A DNA stretch of 12,977 nucleotides from Methanothrix sp. (GCA_028688175.1 JAQTYS010000056.1:1-12977); one strand, 5' to 3'; numbered from the stretch's first letter, positions 1-7,285 are shown. The notes: a model not told the origin generated them from the letters alone. A program made the numbers and translations.

Positions 1-738
1 GAGAAGGTCTCAGCTGCTGTGGCAAAGACACGCATGATTCCCATGGGTACAGATGCCATCTCACCAGCTCCGCATCATGATATCTACTCTATTGAAGATC
101 TTTCCATGCTGATCACAGCTCTGAAGGAGGCCACCAACTACGAGAAGCCCATATCCGTCAAGATCGCTGCCGTGCATAACTTCGCCGCCATAGCCTCGGG
201 AATAGTACGCGCCGGTGCGGACATAATCGCTATTGACGGCCTACGAGGCGGAACGGGTACGGCTCCAAAAGTCATAAGGGACAATGTGGGCATACCTACA
301 GAGCTTGCCATATCCTCACTGGACCGACGGCTGAGAAGTGAAGGCATCAGAAACAGATGCTCTATAATTGCCGCAGGCGGAATTAGATGTAGCAGTGATG
401 TGATCAAAGCCATAGCTTTAGGTGCGGATGCTGTTTATATCGGGTCTGCAGCATTGATCGCCATGGGATGCACCCTCTGCCAGAAATGCTATAGCAACAA
501 GTGCAACTGGGGAATATGTACCCAGGACCCGCGCCTGTCGGGCCGGTTGAATGTGGAGATCGCCTCGCAGAGGCTGTCCAATCTCATATCAGCCTGGTCG
601 CATGAGATTGCCGAGATGCTGGGCGGCATGGGCATCAACGCCTTGGAAAGCCTGCGCGGCAACCGAGACCATCTGCGTGGTGTGGGGCTATACGAGTGGG
701 AACTTGATGTGCTGGGGATCAAGGGTGCAGGAGAGTGA
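1..738 (+). CDS. gltB: Glutamate synthase, FMN/[3Fe-4S] catalytic subunit (3' part, cut by window start)
   Basis: The reading frame is open from base 1 (GAG), so the gene begins upstream; 245 codons are visible, ending in TGA at 736-738. This is the C-terminal part of the (beta/alpha)8 FMN domain of glutamate synthase, which converts 2-oxoglutarate plus ammonia (from glutamine) to glutamate in the cytoplasm. Visible signatures are PMGTDAISPAPHHD near the start, IDGLRGGTGTAP (about residues 75-86), the FMN-phosphate loop AAGGIRCSSDV, then GADAVYIGSAALIAMGC. The cysteines C157, C163 and C168 (numbered from the first visible residue) have the C-x5-C-x4-C spacing of the family's [3Fe-4S] cluster; C160 and C173 are extra. 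In bacteria the amidotransferase, FMN and GXGXG domains are one chain; here the GXGXG part is the next gene, as in other methanogens. No gltD-type NADPH subunit follows, so the electron donor is probably different. Confidence 0.9.
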   Translation, partial: EKVSAAVAKTRMIPMGTDAISPAPHHDIYSIEDLSMLITALKEATNYEKPISVKIAAVHNFAAIASGIVRAGADIIAIDGLRGGTGTAPKVIRDNVGIPTELAISSLDRRLRSEGIRNRCSIIAAGGIRCSSDVIKAIALGADAVYIGSAALIAMGCTLCQKCYSNKCNWGICTQDPRLSGRLNVEIASQRLSNLISAWSHEIAEMLGGMGINALESLRGNRDHLRGVGLYEWELDVLGIKGAGE

Positions 739-746
739 GGTAATAA

Positions 747-1505
747 ATGGCGAGAGCTGCAGAGATCGATGCCACAAACCTTCAGACAAAGGAGCTGAAT
801 GATAGGCTCAGGGATTTGATGCTCTCCGGCGTAAAGCAGGTAAACATCAGAAATGTTTACGGCCAGAGGTATATCGGCACCCGCCTCTACACACCCGAGC
901 ACCTCAAAATGGAGATCGAGATATTCGGCACTCCCGGTAATGACCTGGGAGCATTTCTTTACGGCCACAAGATAACTGTCCATGGCAATGCCCAGGATGG
1001 CGTGGGAAACACAATGGATGACGGGGAGATAGTAGTAGAAGGACGGGCTGGAGACGTCCTGGGTTTCTCCATGCGTGGGGGCGAGATCTATGTGCGGGAT
1101 AATTGCGGCTATCGAACAGCTCTACATATGAAGGAGTATGAAGAGAAGAAGCCTGTTCTGGTAGTAGGGGGCTGCACGCAGGACTTTTTGGGCGAGTACA
1201 TGGCCGGCGGAATTGTCATAATTCTTGATCTGCTGGGCCAGACTCACAAAGCCAACTTCATAGGCACAGGCATGCATGGAGGCGTAATCTATCTGCGAGG
1301 CCATGTTGAGGCTTATCAGTTGGGCGGGCAGGTGGAAGCCTCACCCATAGATGAAGCCGACAGGGCCGTATTGGAGCGATACGTCTCCAGGTTCGTGGAG
1401 CGCTTTCCAGAAAATGGCAAAAGCCAGGAAGAAATAATGAAATCTCAGTTCTTCAGGCTCAGGCCCAGGTCGAAGAGGCCCTACAGCAATCTCTATACTT
1501 ACTAA
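747..1505 (+). CDS. Glutamate synthase GXGXG (beta-helix) subunit
   Basis: A 252-aa protein matching the C-terminal structural domain of GltB, the fold also used by formylmethanofuran dehydrogenase subunit C. Glycine-rich repeats run from about residue 57 to 195, for example GTPGNDLGAFLYG, GNAQDGVGNTMDDGEIVVEGRAGDVLG, MRGGEIYVRDNCGYR and GMHGGVIYLRG, as expected for a right-handed beta-helix. In full-length glutamate synthase this domain has no catalytic residues; it scaffolds the FMN and amidotransferase domains. The ATG lies 8 bases after the preceding stop, with GAGG just upstream as ribosome-binding site, so it is co-translated with the FMN subunit. The last 55 or so residues, rich in Glu/Arg and ending SNLYTY, lie beyond the repeats. 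The alternative reading as a stand-alone FwdC/FmdC subunit is disfavoured by the FMN subunit next door. Confidence 0.88.
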   Translation: MARAAEIDATNLQTKELNDRLRDLMLSGVKQVNIRNVYGQRYIGTRLYTPEHLKMEIEIFGTPGNDLGAFLYGHKITVHGNAQDGVGNTMDDGEIVVEGRAGDVLGFSMRGGEIYVRDNCGYRTALHMKEYEEKKPVLVVGGCTQDFLGEYMAGGIVIILDLLGQTHKANFIGTGMHGGVIYLRGHVEAYQLGGQVEASPIDEADRAVLERYVSRFVERFPENGKSQEEIMKSQFFRLRPRSKRPYSNLYTY

Positions 1506-1509
1506 AGGG

Positions 1510-3552
1510 ATGAAGATGACAAAAGTGCTTGTTCCAACCGTCTGCCCATATTGTGGCGCAGGATGCGGGTTTTTCATTGCAGCCGAGAAAGAGCGCGCTA
1601 TTGGGATAGAATATATGCCCAACCATCCTGTGAGTGAGGGGGCTTTATGCTCCAAAGGAAACGCGGCTTTGGAGATCCTCTACCACCAGGAACGTCTCAC
1701 GTCTCCCCTCAAGAGAAGAGGGGACGGCTTTTCCAGGATATCCTGGGAGGAGGCTATGCAGCTGGTGGCGCGGGGACTTTGCGATGCCATCAAGAAATAT
1801 GGTCCAGAGAGTATTGCCCTTCTTTCCTCCTCCAAATGCAGCAATGAGGAGAATTATCTGATCGAGAAATTGGCTCGCCTTTTAGGCACGCCCAATGTGG
1901 ACAACTGCGCAAGATTGTGTCATGCTCCTTCCGTAGTGGGATTGAACCGCACTCTAGGAGCTGCAGGGATGACCAATCCCATACCGGATATTGCCAACTC
2001 TCGGTGCATATTTATCATCGGATCAAATCTAGCAGAAAACCATCCTGTTCTCACTCGCTGGATTCACAGGGCTAAGGACGTAGGTGCGGTAGTAATCGTA
2101 GCTGATCCGCGTGTAACTCATACCTCCTGGATGGCGGATGTCTTCCTGCAACTTCAGCCTGGGACTGATGTAGCTCTCCTAAACGGCATGGCCCATGTCA
2201 TAATCAAAGAGGGCCTGATAGACATTGAATACATCTCCCAGTGGACAAGGGGTTTTGAGGAGTTTCGAGAATCTCTTAAAGATTACACTCCGGAAAAAGT
2301 GTCAGAGATCACCGGAGTGGCAGCGAGCGATATTGTGAGGGCGGCGCGCTCTTACGCCCTATCGCCAGCCTCCAGCATTCTCTATTCCATGGGGATTACG
2401 CAGCATCGCACCGGCACGGACAATGTGCAGGCCATTTCCAATCTGGCTCTCATCTGTGGGCATCTGGGAAAGCCGGGCACGGGAGTCATGCCTTTGCGCG
2501 GCCAGAACAATGTGCAGGGCGCCTGCGATATGGGCGCTTTGGCTGAGTTTTATCCCGGATACAAAAAAGCAGACGATCCGAATACCATCAATTACTTCTC
2601 TTCTGCCTGGGGTGCAGAAAGCCTGCCGCTCGGCCCCGGCCTTACAGCTACGGAGATGATAGATGCAGCTTCTTTGGGTGAGGTCAAGGCCATTTATATC
2701 GTGGGCGAAGATCCGGCCAACTCCGATCCCTGCAGCGAGCATGCCCGGCAAGCTCTAAATCGCCTGGATTTCCTGGTAGTCCAGGATATATTCATGACGG
2801 CGACTGCTCAGCTTGCTGATGTTGTTTTGCCGGCAGCTGCCTTTGCAGAGAAGGAAGGAAGCTTCACCAATACGGAAAGGCGAGTGCAGTGGAGCCACAA
2901 AGCCATTGAGCCACCAGGAGCGGCTCTCTCCGATCTGGAGATAGTATGCAAAGTTGGCAGGAGCCTGGGAATAGATCTTTCCTATCCTGATGCAGCCAGT
3001 GTTCTGGCGGAGATCAACCGATTCGTTCCGCAGTATGCCGGCATAACCAGAGAGCGGTTGGGAAGAAGCGGTCTGGTTTGGCCCTGTCCCAGCATCGATC
3101 ATCCGGGAACGCCTATACTTCACAGCGCAGGATTCAAGCTGGCTGATGGACGCGCAGCTATTTTGCCGGTTCTATATCGTCCGGCTGCGGAAGACGCCAG
3201 CTGGGAATATCCCTTGATCCTGACCACCGGGCGGTTGGCTGTACATCACAATGCAGGGTCCATGACCAGAAGGAGCCCCTCACTAATGGAACGTGAGCCT
3301 GATTTATATGTGGAGATCAATACTGCCGATGCATTAAGGTTGAAGGTGGCCGATGGAGATGAAGTGACCATAACTACGCCCCGGGGTGAGACCCAGGCCT
3401 ATGCTCGCCTTACTGACAGAGTAAAAAGAGGCGTGGTATTCATGCCCTTCCATTTTCCCGGAACCAATATCCTTACATCAGAGATCACTGATCCGGATGC
3501 CAAGATACCGGAGTTCAAGGTCTCGGCCTGCAAGATTTCCCGGAGGGATTAA
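1510..3552 (+). CDS. fdhA: Formate dehydrogenase alpha subunit-like molybdopterin oxidoreductase
   Basis: A 680-aa cytoplasmic member of the molybdopterin (Mo/W) oxidoreductase family, with no Tat signal. The N-terminal [4Fe-4S] motif is C12-x2-C15-x3-C19-x27-C47, followed by K49, the usual electron-relay lysine. C137-H138 in NCARLCHAP occupies the place of Sec140-His141 of E. coli FdhF, so this is a cysteine enzyme. R330 in LRGQNNVQGACDMG matches the formate-site arginine (FdhF Arg333). The molybdopterin-dinucleotide-binding domain fills about residues 565-675 (LTTGRLAVHHNAGSMTRRS onward). Length and motifs fit methanogen FdhA, so formate oxidation is the best guess. It starts 4 bases after the GXGXG gene. 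A second ATG at 1516 has a better-placed AAAGGG six bases upstream, so the true start may be MTKVLVP. No FdhB (F420 subunit) is in the window; the two Fe-S genes that follow are the likely electron acceptors. Confidence 0.88.
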   Translation: MKMTKVLVPTVCPYCGAGCGFFIAAEKERAIGIEYMPNHPVSEGALCSKGNAALEILYHQERLTSPLKRRGDGFSRISWEEAMQLVARGLCDAIKKYGPESIALLSSSKCSNEENYLIEKLARLLGTPNVDNCARLCHAPSVVGLNRTLGAAGMTNPIPDIANSRCIFIIGSNLAENHPVLTRWIHRAKDVGAVVIVADPRVTHTSWMADVFLQLQPGTDVALLNGMAHVIIKEGLIDIEYISQWTRGFEEFRESLKDYTPEKVSEITGVAASDIVRAARSYALSPASSILYSMGITQHRTGTDNVQAISNLALICGHLGKPGTGVMPLRGQNNVQGACDMGALAEFYPGYKKADDPNTINYFSSAWGAESLPLGPGLTATEMIDAASLGEVKAIYIVGEDPANSDPCSEHARQALNRLDFLVVQDIFMTATAQLADVVLPAAAFAEKEGSFTNTERRVQWSHKAIEPPGAALSDLEIVCKVGRSLGIDLSYPDAASVLAEINRFVPQYAGITRERLGRSGLVWPCPSIDHPGTPILHSAGFKLADGRAAILPVLYRPAAEDASWEYPLILTTGRLAVHHNAGSMTRRSPSLMEREPDLYVEINTADALRLKVADGDEVTITTPRGETQAYARLTDRVKRGVVFMPFHFPGTNILTSEITDPDAKIPEFKVSACKISRRD

Positions 3553-3990
3553 ATGCCAGTTTATATTGACATCAGCAGATGTATCGGCTGCCGTTCCTGC
3601 GAGGTGGCCTGCCAGAGAGTGCACTCAGGCAATGGACATATTAATGTGCATTTCGTAGGAGACTATGCCTCTGTTCCCCTATTCTGCCATCATTGTGAGG
3701 AAGCAAACTGCACCATAGCCTGCTACAGCGGCGCTCTGCATAAAGAGGGAGAGCGGACGGCTTTTGATGTGGAAAAGTGCACCGGATGCGGCCTCTGCCA
3801 GCTGGCCTGTCCCTTCGGAGTGGTCTGGACGAATAAGATTGCTCATAAATGTGATCTATGTGAGGGCAGAGATGAGCCGACCTGTGTCAAAACCTGTCCT
3901 GCCAATGCTCTATCCACTGATTTTGAGCTGGCGTCTCGCCGGGCGCGGGCACGTGCTGCTCGGGCTGCTGCCCAGGGAGGTAGAAGATGA
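3553..3990 (+). CDS. Four-cluster [4Fe-4S] electron-transfer protein (HycB/HydN-like)
   Basis: 145 aa with sixteen cysteines in the pattern of HycB/HydN/HybA-type ferredoxin subunits. The groups are C10-x2-C13-x2-C16-x3-C20; C45-x2-C48-x4-C53-x3-C57; C76-x2-C79-x2-C82-x3-C86; and C100-x2-C103-x7-C111-x3-C115. This predicts four [4Fe-4S] clusters. Proteins of this type carry electrons between a molybdopterin subunit and another redox partner. The ATG directly abuts the fdhA stop with GGAGGG upstream, so a physical partnership with FdhA is very likely. The tail after residue 120 is an Arg/Ala-rich stretch (SRRARARAARAAAQGGRR) that looks disordered or helical and carries no cluster ligands. It is soluble: no signal peptide or membrane segment is seen. 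The final partner (glutamate synthase FMN subunit, ferredoxin or another acceptor) is inference. Confidence 0.85.
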   Translation: MPVYIDISRCIGCRSCEVACQRVHSGNGHINVHFVGDYASVPLFCHHCEEANCTIACYSGALHKEGERTAFDVEKCTGCGLCQLACPFGVVWTNKIAHKCDLCEGRDEPTCVKTCPANALSTDFELASRRARARAARAAAQGGRR

Positions 3991-4406
3991 TCAAAGTTGA
4001 TGCCAGTCTATGCCTGGGCTGTCGGTCTTGTTCCAATGTCTGTCCCAGCCAAAATATTGTCCGTACAGAGACGCAAGAGACACGCAGCATCCACTGGAAG
4101 AGATGCAAAGAGGAGTGCGATCTATGCGTGGAGTTTTGTCCGGCAAAAGCTCTAACCTTGGTGGCCTTCGATGAGACCACGCCTGAGCCTGATGTTTCCT
4201 TTGATTTGATCGCCTGCAAGATCTGCAAGTCGCGCTATGCCACAGAGCCCATGCTGCGCAGGATTGAGTCTGTTATTCCAGTCAATTTGCAGAAGGACTC
4301 CGAGGGCCTGGACTGGATCCGGGTCTGCCCAGTCTGCCGGCGCAATATTGAGGCAGATAGGGCCACCAAGCAGATGGTGCTGGGGAGGAGCAGAAAAACC
4401 CCGTGA
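3987..4406 (+). CDS. Two-cluster ferredoxin with C-terminal CxxC pairs
   Basis: 139 aa, overlapping the previous gene by ATGA (3987-3990), hence translationally coupled. The N-terminal half is a 2[4Fe-4S] ferredoxin: C9-x2-C12-x2-C15-x3-C19-P and C40-x3-C44-x2-C47-x3-C51-P. The C-terminal half has two further pairs, C77-x2-C80 and C114-x2-C117, resembling a zinc-ribbon or rubredoxin-like knuckle; HycF/HyfH-type hydrogenase ferredoxins have comparable tails. It is the last gene of the operon, followed by a T-run. Its likely job is to carry electrons between the FdhA/polyferredoxin pair and glutamate synthase or the cell's ferredoxin pool. The sequence alone does not fix the direction of flow or the metal bound by the C-terminal pairs. 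Confidence 0.8.
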   Translation: MIKVDASLCLGCRSCSNVCPSQNIVRTETQETRSIHWKRCKEECDLCVEFCPAKALTLVAFDETTPEPDVSFDLIACKICKSRYATEPMLRRIESVIPVNLQKDSEGLDWIRVCPVCRRNIEADRATKQMVLGRSRKTP

Positions 4407-4432
4407 AAGACGAAAAATAGAAATCTTTTTTT
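4407..4432. terminator. Convergent T-run terminators between the ferredoxin gene and npdG
   Basis: The two genes end about 25 bases apart, facing each other. A T7 run (4426-4432) follows the + strand operon, and an A5 run (4413-4417) gives a T-run to the - strand transcript of npdG. Archaeal transcription commonly stops at such T-runs without a hairpin. Confidence 0.5.
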
Positions 4433-5087
4433 ATCGTTCGGAAACAACGGCAATTCCTGCATCTTTGATCTTGTTCTTGCGGGCAACATTAAGCAGAAAG
4501 GGCGTCAGGCTCTCCACCATGGAGGAGACTGCCAGGGGACCGGCGTTCAGCGGTCGAAGGCTCTTTATCTCACCGGCCAGTTGAGCAGCAATTTCTATCG
4601 CCGGAGCATCATCACCACAGATAAAGACATCCGCCTTCATTACCCTATTAATATCCTGCAAGGCAGCGGCACAGATGGTATGAAAGGCAGAGACCACCTT
4701 GACGCCCTGGGGGAGAAGCGACCTTACCTGCAGAGCCGCGCTCCCTTCCATGGGGGGATGATACTGGAAAAATTTACCATTGTAGGTCATGGGGACCACA
4801 GGCGAGATGACGAGCTGGTTCTTGTAGGCCTCCTGCAGACCTGATGTAACATGAGAGAGATTGCCATAGGGCACGCAAAGCACGACCACATCAGCCTTTG
4901 CAATGGCACTGGCATTGTCCGTGCCTGTTATATTGCCGACATGCCCCAAGAGCTGCATTACCGCAGCGGCACTCTCTCCAGCTTTATCGGAATTTCGTGA
5001 GCCGATGATGATCTCATGCTTTTGCCCCCAACGCACGGCAAATCCCCTGCCGATATCACCCGTTCCACCAATGAGAGCGATTTTCAT
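4431..5087 (-). CDS. npdG: F420-dependent NADP+ oxidoreductase
   Basis: A 218-aa protein of the usual length for F420H2:NADP+ oxidoreductase, which moves hydride between coenzyme F420 and NADP in the cytoplasm and supplies NADPH for biosynthesis in methanogens. The N-terminal Rossmann motif is GGTGDIG (residues 7-13). S30-R31-N32 at the end of the second strand is the expected contact for the NADP 2'-phosphate. Downstream family blocks are VVVLCVPYG, the VVPMTYNGKFFQYHPP region and VVSAFHTI; the C-terminal helices close the F420 pocket. It starts at ATG 5085-5087 with only a weak G-rich upstream element. It is convergent with the glutamate synthase/fdhA operon and has its own promoter region in 5088-5300. 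Its NADPH could serve the neighbouring glutamate dehydrogenase (inference). Confidence 0.92.
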   Translation of the reverse strand: MKIALIGGTGDIGRGFAVRWGQKHEIIIGSRNSDKAGESAAAVMQLLGHVGNITGTDNASAIAKADVVVLCVPYGNLSHVTSGLQEAYKNQLVISPVVPMTYNGKFFQYHPPMEGSAALQVRSLLPQGVKVVSAFHTICAAALQDINRVMKADVFICGDDAPAIEIAAQLAGEIKSLRPLNAGPLAVSSMVESLTPFLLNVARKNKIKDAGIAVVSER

Positions 5088-5214
5088 GGCCCCACGAATT
5101 AACCACCTATTATTTTACAGTTTTGTCTGCACAGCATCCTCCAGGAGTTTGGCTCTGCTGAGCTGGTACATGAACTAATCACTCTCCATTTATGTTAATA
5201 ATATTTGGATTTTT

Positions 5215-5227
5215 CATACCCGGTATG
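5215..5227. promoter_or_regulatory. 13-bp palindrome in the npdG / small-ORF divergent promoter region
   Basis: CATACC and GGTATG form perfect 6-bp arms around a single C. The palindrome lies about 128 bases upstream of npdG and about 75 bases upstream of the small + strand ORF. Arm length and spacing fit a dimeric repressor or activator site; no regulator can be named. It is not the GGTA-N6-TACC or GGAA-N6-TTCC layout known for NrpR, because the half-sites are in the opposite order. Confidence 0.35.
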
Positions 5228-5260
5228 ATATGAATAATTATGAAAGATTCTTAAAAATGA

Positions 5261-5301
5261 TTAAATAGGATAGAACGAAGATAGAATACGGTGACAGGTG
5301 A
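5261..5301 (+). promoter_or_regulatory. Putative promoter and leader of the 83-aa ORF
   Basis: TTAAATAGG at 5261-5269 is a TATA-like element whose expected start site, about 25 bases on, falls near 5290. That leaves a leader of about a dozen bases containing AGGTG at 5296-5300. The ribosome-binding site sits only one base before the ATG, which is closer than ideal. Confidence 0.3.
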
Positions 5302-5553
5302 ATGAAAGCTAGAAACTGGACAACCTGGGAGAGGTACATGCCGGCGGCAATAGTTGGGACAAGAATAGGTGCAGCCGCCCTGTGCATGAAGCCCTGGGAT
5401 CAGATCCTCCCTGAAGAAGGGGTGGAAGAGAGAATGACCTGCAAAGAGCCTCTCTGGAGACCGTATGAAATATTCCTGCGCTCGGAAAGCACAGATACAG
5501 CAGCCTGGCCGTTAGATGCAGGTGAAGAGATGCCTGAGAAGGTGCTAGTTTGA
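5302..5553 (+). CDS. Small hypothetical protein (83 aa)
   Basis: I do not recognise this protein. It is an isolated 83-codon frame between npdG and gdh. An in-frame TGA just before the ATG fixes this as the most upstream start; a second ATG lies at 5338 behind GGAGAGGT. Codon use (GAG, GCC, CTC, AGG/AGA) resembles the neighbouring genes. The sequence is rich in Trp (five, at positions 6, 9, 32, 52 and 69) and in acidic residues, with a Cys at 28 and at 47. There is a mildly hydrophobic stretch, MPAAIVGTRIGAAALCM (about 13-29), too short and polar to call a membrane span. The TATA-like element and AGGTG upstream favour a real gene, but a chance frame cannot be excluded. Confidence 0.42.
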   Translation: MKARNWTTWERYMPAAIVGTRIGAAALCMKPWDQILPEEGVEERMTCKEPLWRPYEIFLRSESTDTAAWPLDAGEEMPEKVLV

Positions 5554-5599
5554 GGTCATTTTAAATTATCATTTTATTAATAAACAATTACATATTTAG

Positions 5600-5670
5600 A
5601 AAAAGAGAAGTCTTTGCGCCCTTATGATGGCCTGTGGCCCTGGTAGAACGCAAAGCACCTCTGCTGGTGG
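5600..5670 (-). terminator. Terminator region downstream of glutamate dehydrogenase
   Basis: On the - strand, after the gdh stop, there is a CACC/GGTG mini-hairpin (5656-5669). A longer inverted repeat follows, CTTTGCG (5612-5618) with CGCAAAG (5649-5655), and then a T5 run (5600-5604 as A on the + strand). Together these fit the 3' end of the gdh transcript. Confidence 0.4.
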
Positions 5671-5701
5671 TTTTGAACTAATCAGTATCTTGATTTCGCT
5701 T

Positions 5702-6949
5702 TTAGACCCAGCCACGCATCTTCATGGCCTCGACAACCCTTGCCACTGCTACGGTGTAAGCTGCCTGGCGCATGTTAATATTGTACTTCTTGGAGGCTGC
5801 AAGGACGCCCTGGTAGGCCATGGTCATCCTCTCATCCAACTTCTGATAGACCTCATCAAAGGACCAGCAGTAGCGCATGATGTTTTGCACCATCTCGAAG
5901 TAGGAGACGGTGACGCCGCCTGCATTGGCCAGGAAGTCGGGAATGACGTGCACCTTGTTCTGGAAGAGAATAGCGTCAGCTTCCGGAGTGGTCGGTCCAT
6001 TGGCCAGCTCCACAATGACCTTGGCCTTGATCCTACCGGCGTTGTCCTTGGTAATGACGTTCTCGAGAGCAGCAGCAACAAGAATGTCCACGTCCAGCTC
6101 TAAGAGCTCTTCATTGCTGATCTTCTTAGCATTGGGAATATTGGCCACGGTTGATGTCTGGGCCTTGACGCGGGCTGCCTCATCGGCATCGATGCCGGCG
6201 GCATTGAATACACCACCCTTGGAGTCGCTGACGGCAACTACCTTGCTGCCGAAGAGCTCCTTGGCCAGGCTATGAGCATAACTGCCGGCGTTGCCATAGC
6301 CCTGGATGGCCACAGTGGCCTTTGCCAGGTCAATGTTTAATTCCTTGGCTGCTTCTCGCAGAGCATACATGCCGCCTCGGGCAGTGGCATCGCCTCTGCC
6401 GCAGGAGCCGCCTACGCACAATGGCTTGCCGGTGATGAATCCAAAAGAGTTTGATCCGACGTATTTGGAGTACTGATCCATCATCCAGGCCATCATCTGG
6501 GGCGTGGTGTATACGTCGGGTGCGGGAACGTCCTTTTCAGGGCCGATGTTCTGCCAAAGCGCGTCTATGTATCCTCGGCAGAGGCGCTCCTGTTCGCCCA
6601 TGGACAATTCCTTGGGGTTGCAGATAACTCCTCCTTTGCCACCGCCTAGGGGCAGGCCGAGAAGAGAAGTCTTCCAGGTCATCCAGGCTGAGAGGGCTCG
6701 CACGGTGTCTATGGTTTCTTCCGGATGGAATCGAATGCCTCCCTTGCAGGGGCCCAGAGCATCGTTGTATTGAACTCTAAAGCCCTGAAAGATCTTCATG
6801 CTCCCGTCGTCCATACGTACCGGAATAGATACATGAAACTCTCGCATGGGATGCTTGAGAAACTCATGCACTCCATCATCCAGGTTCAGAATCTTAGCGC
6901 AATCAGCAAGTTGTTTTTGGGATATCTCAAATGGATTCGGTTTGGACAT
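5702..6949 (-). CDS. gdhA: Glutamate dehydrogenase
   Basis: Glutamate dehydrogenase (Glu + NAD(P)+ + H2O = 2-oxoglutarate + NH4+), cytoplasmic, usually a hexamer. In the longer 418-aa reading from 6958, K72 (GPCKGG), K96 (MTWK), K108 (GGGKGG) and D148 (PAPD) align with K89, K113, K125 and D165 of Clostridium symbiosum GDH at a constant offset of 17. The substrate and catalytic set is therefore complete. The Rossmann domain begins at about 215 with GYGNAGS, followed by VAVSDSKGG. I prefer the ATG at 6949 (MSKPNPF, 415 aa): GGAG (6959-6962) lies 9 bases before it but directly touches the ATG at 6958. Cofactor choice (NAD or NADP) cannot be fixed from sequence alone. The nearby npdG would make NADPH-linked ammonium assimilation plausible. 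The gene stands alone, between a TATA box upstream and a terminator downstream. Confidence 0.95.
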   Translation of the reverse strand: MSKPNPFEISQKQLADCAKILNLDDGVHEFLKHPMREFHVSIPVRMDDGSMKIFQGFRVQYNDALGPCKGGIRFHPEETIDTVRALSAWMTWKTSLLGLPLGGGKGGVICNPKELSMGEQERLCRGYIDALWQNIGPEKDVPAPDVYTTPQMMAWMMDQYSKYVGSNSFGFITGKPLCVGGSCGRGDATARGGMYALREAAKELNIDLAKATVAIQGYGNAGSYAHSLAKELFGSKVVAVSDSKGGVFNAAGIDADEAARVKAQTSTVANIPNAKKISNEELLELDVDILVAAALENVITKDNAGRIKAKVIVELANGPTTPEADAILFQNKVHVIPDFLANAGGVTVSYFEMVQNIMRYCWSFDEVYQKLDERMTMAYQGVLAASKKYNINMRQAAYTVAVARVVEAMKMRGWV

Positions 6950-7043
6950 TCTTTGCATCTCCGTTTAGCATCTACCCAAATCTTTATGTTTGACTGGTGG
7001 TGGCAATGGTCCATCCTTAGCTATATAACAATTCTGAGTTAAA

Positions 7044-7051
7044 TTTATAAA
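7044..7051 (-). promoter_or_regulatory. TATA box of gdh
   Basis: Read on the - strand, TTTATAAA lies about 100 bases upstream of the preferred gdh start. Transcription would begin near 7020, giving a leader of roughly 70 bases. The sequence is a good match to the archaeal TATA consensus, but the flanking DNA is AT-rich, so the assignment is provisional. Confidence 0.45.
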
Positions 7052-7124
7052 TGATAAAGAGGGCCGGAAATGCTGTGTCGGCATATTTAAACTTTTGCGA
7101 TCAATAAATTTACTGGGAGCTATG

Positions 7125-7191
7125 ACTTCATTATAACTTCATTGAATTTAAATTTTACCCTCAGAGTGCGAATTCATAAAAGTTCATAAAA
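7125..7191. repeat. Paired short direct repeats upstream of gdh
   Basis: ACTTCATT occurs at 7125-7132 and 7136-7143 (11-base step). TTCATAAAA occurs at 7173-7181 and 7183-7191 (10-base step). Both steps are about one DNA turn, so a protein could bind repeats on one face. The second motif, read on the - strand as TTTTATGAA, recurs three times upstream of hisH. Confidence 0.5.
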
Positions 7192-7285
7192 TAACTTAAT
7201 GATTTATTTTACTCTGTTGGAACATCTGAGATAATTCCTAAAATGCTGCCCCGCAAAGATGAGGATCTGAAGAGAAATGTGCAAT

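Noticed and set aside
489..983. 164-codon frame on the - strand
   Set aside because: It is antisense to two well-identified genes (glutamate synthase FMN and GXGXG subunits) and has low-complexity Ser/Pro/Arg content typical of a shadow frame.
2359..3123. Two long - strand frames inside fdhA
   Set aside because: Antisense to an intact, motif-complete FdhA gene; no start signals or family features.
3553..4406. Heterodisulfide reductase HdrC or hydrogenase small-subunit identity for the two Fe-S genes
   Set aside because: There is no CCG cysteine-rich domain or NiFe small-subunit motif; the cysteine spacings are those of plain polyferredoxin-type carriers.
5624..6103. 159-codon + strand frame
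   Set aside because: Mostly antisense to the 3' half of glutamate dehydrogenase; composition is that of a mirror frame.
6725..7042. 105-codon + strand frame at the gdh 5' end
   Set aside because: Starts antisense to gdh and runs into AT-rich intergenic DNA containing the gdh promoter; no ribosome-binding site.
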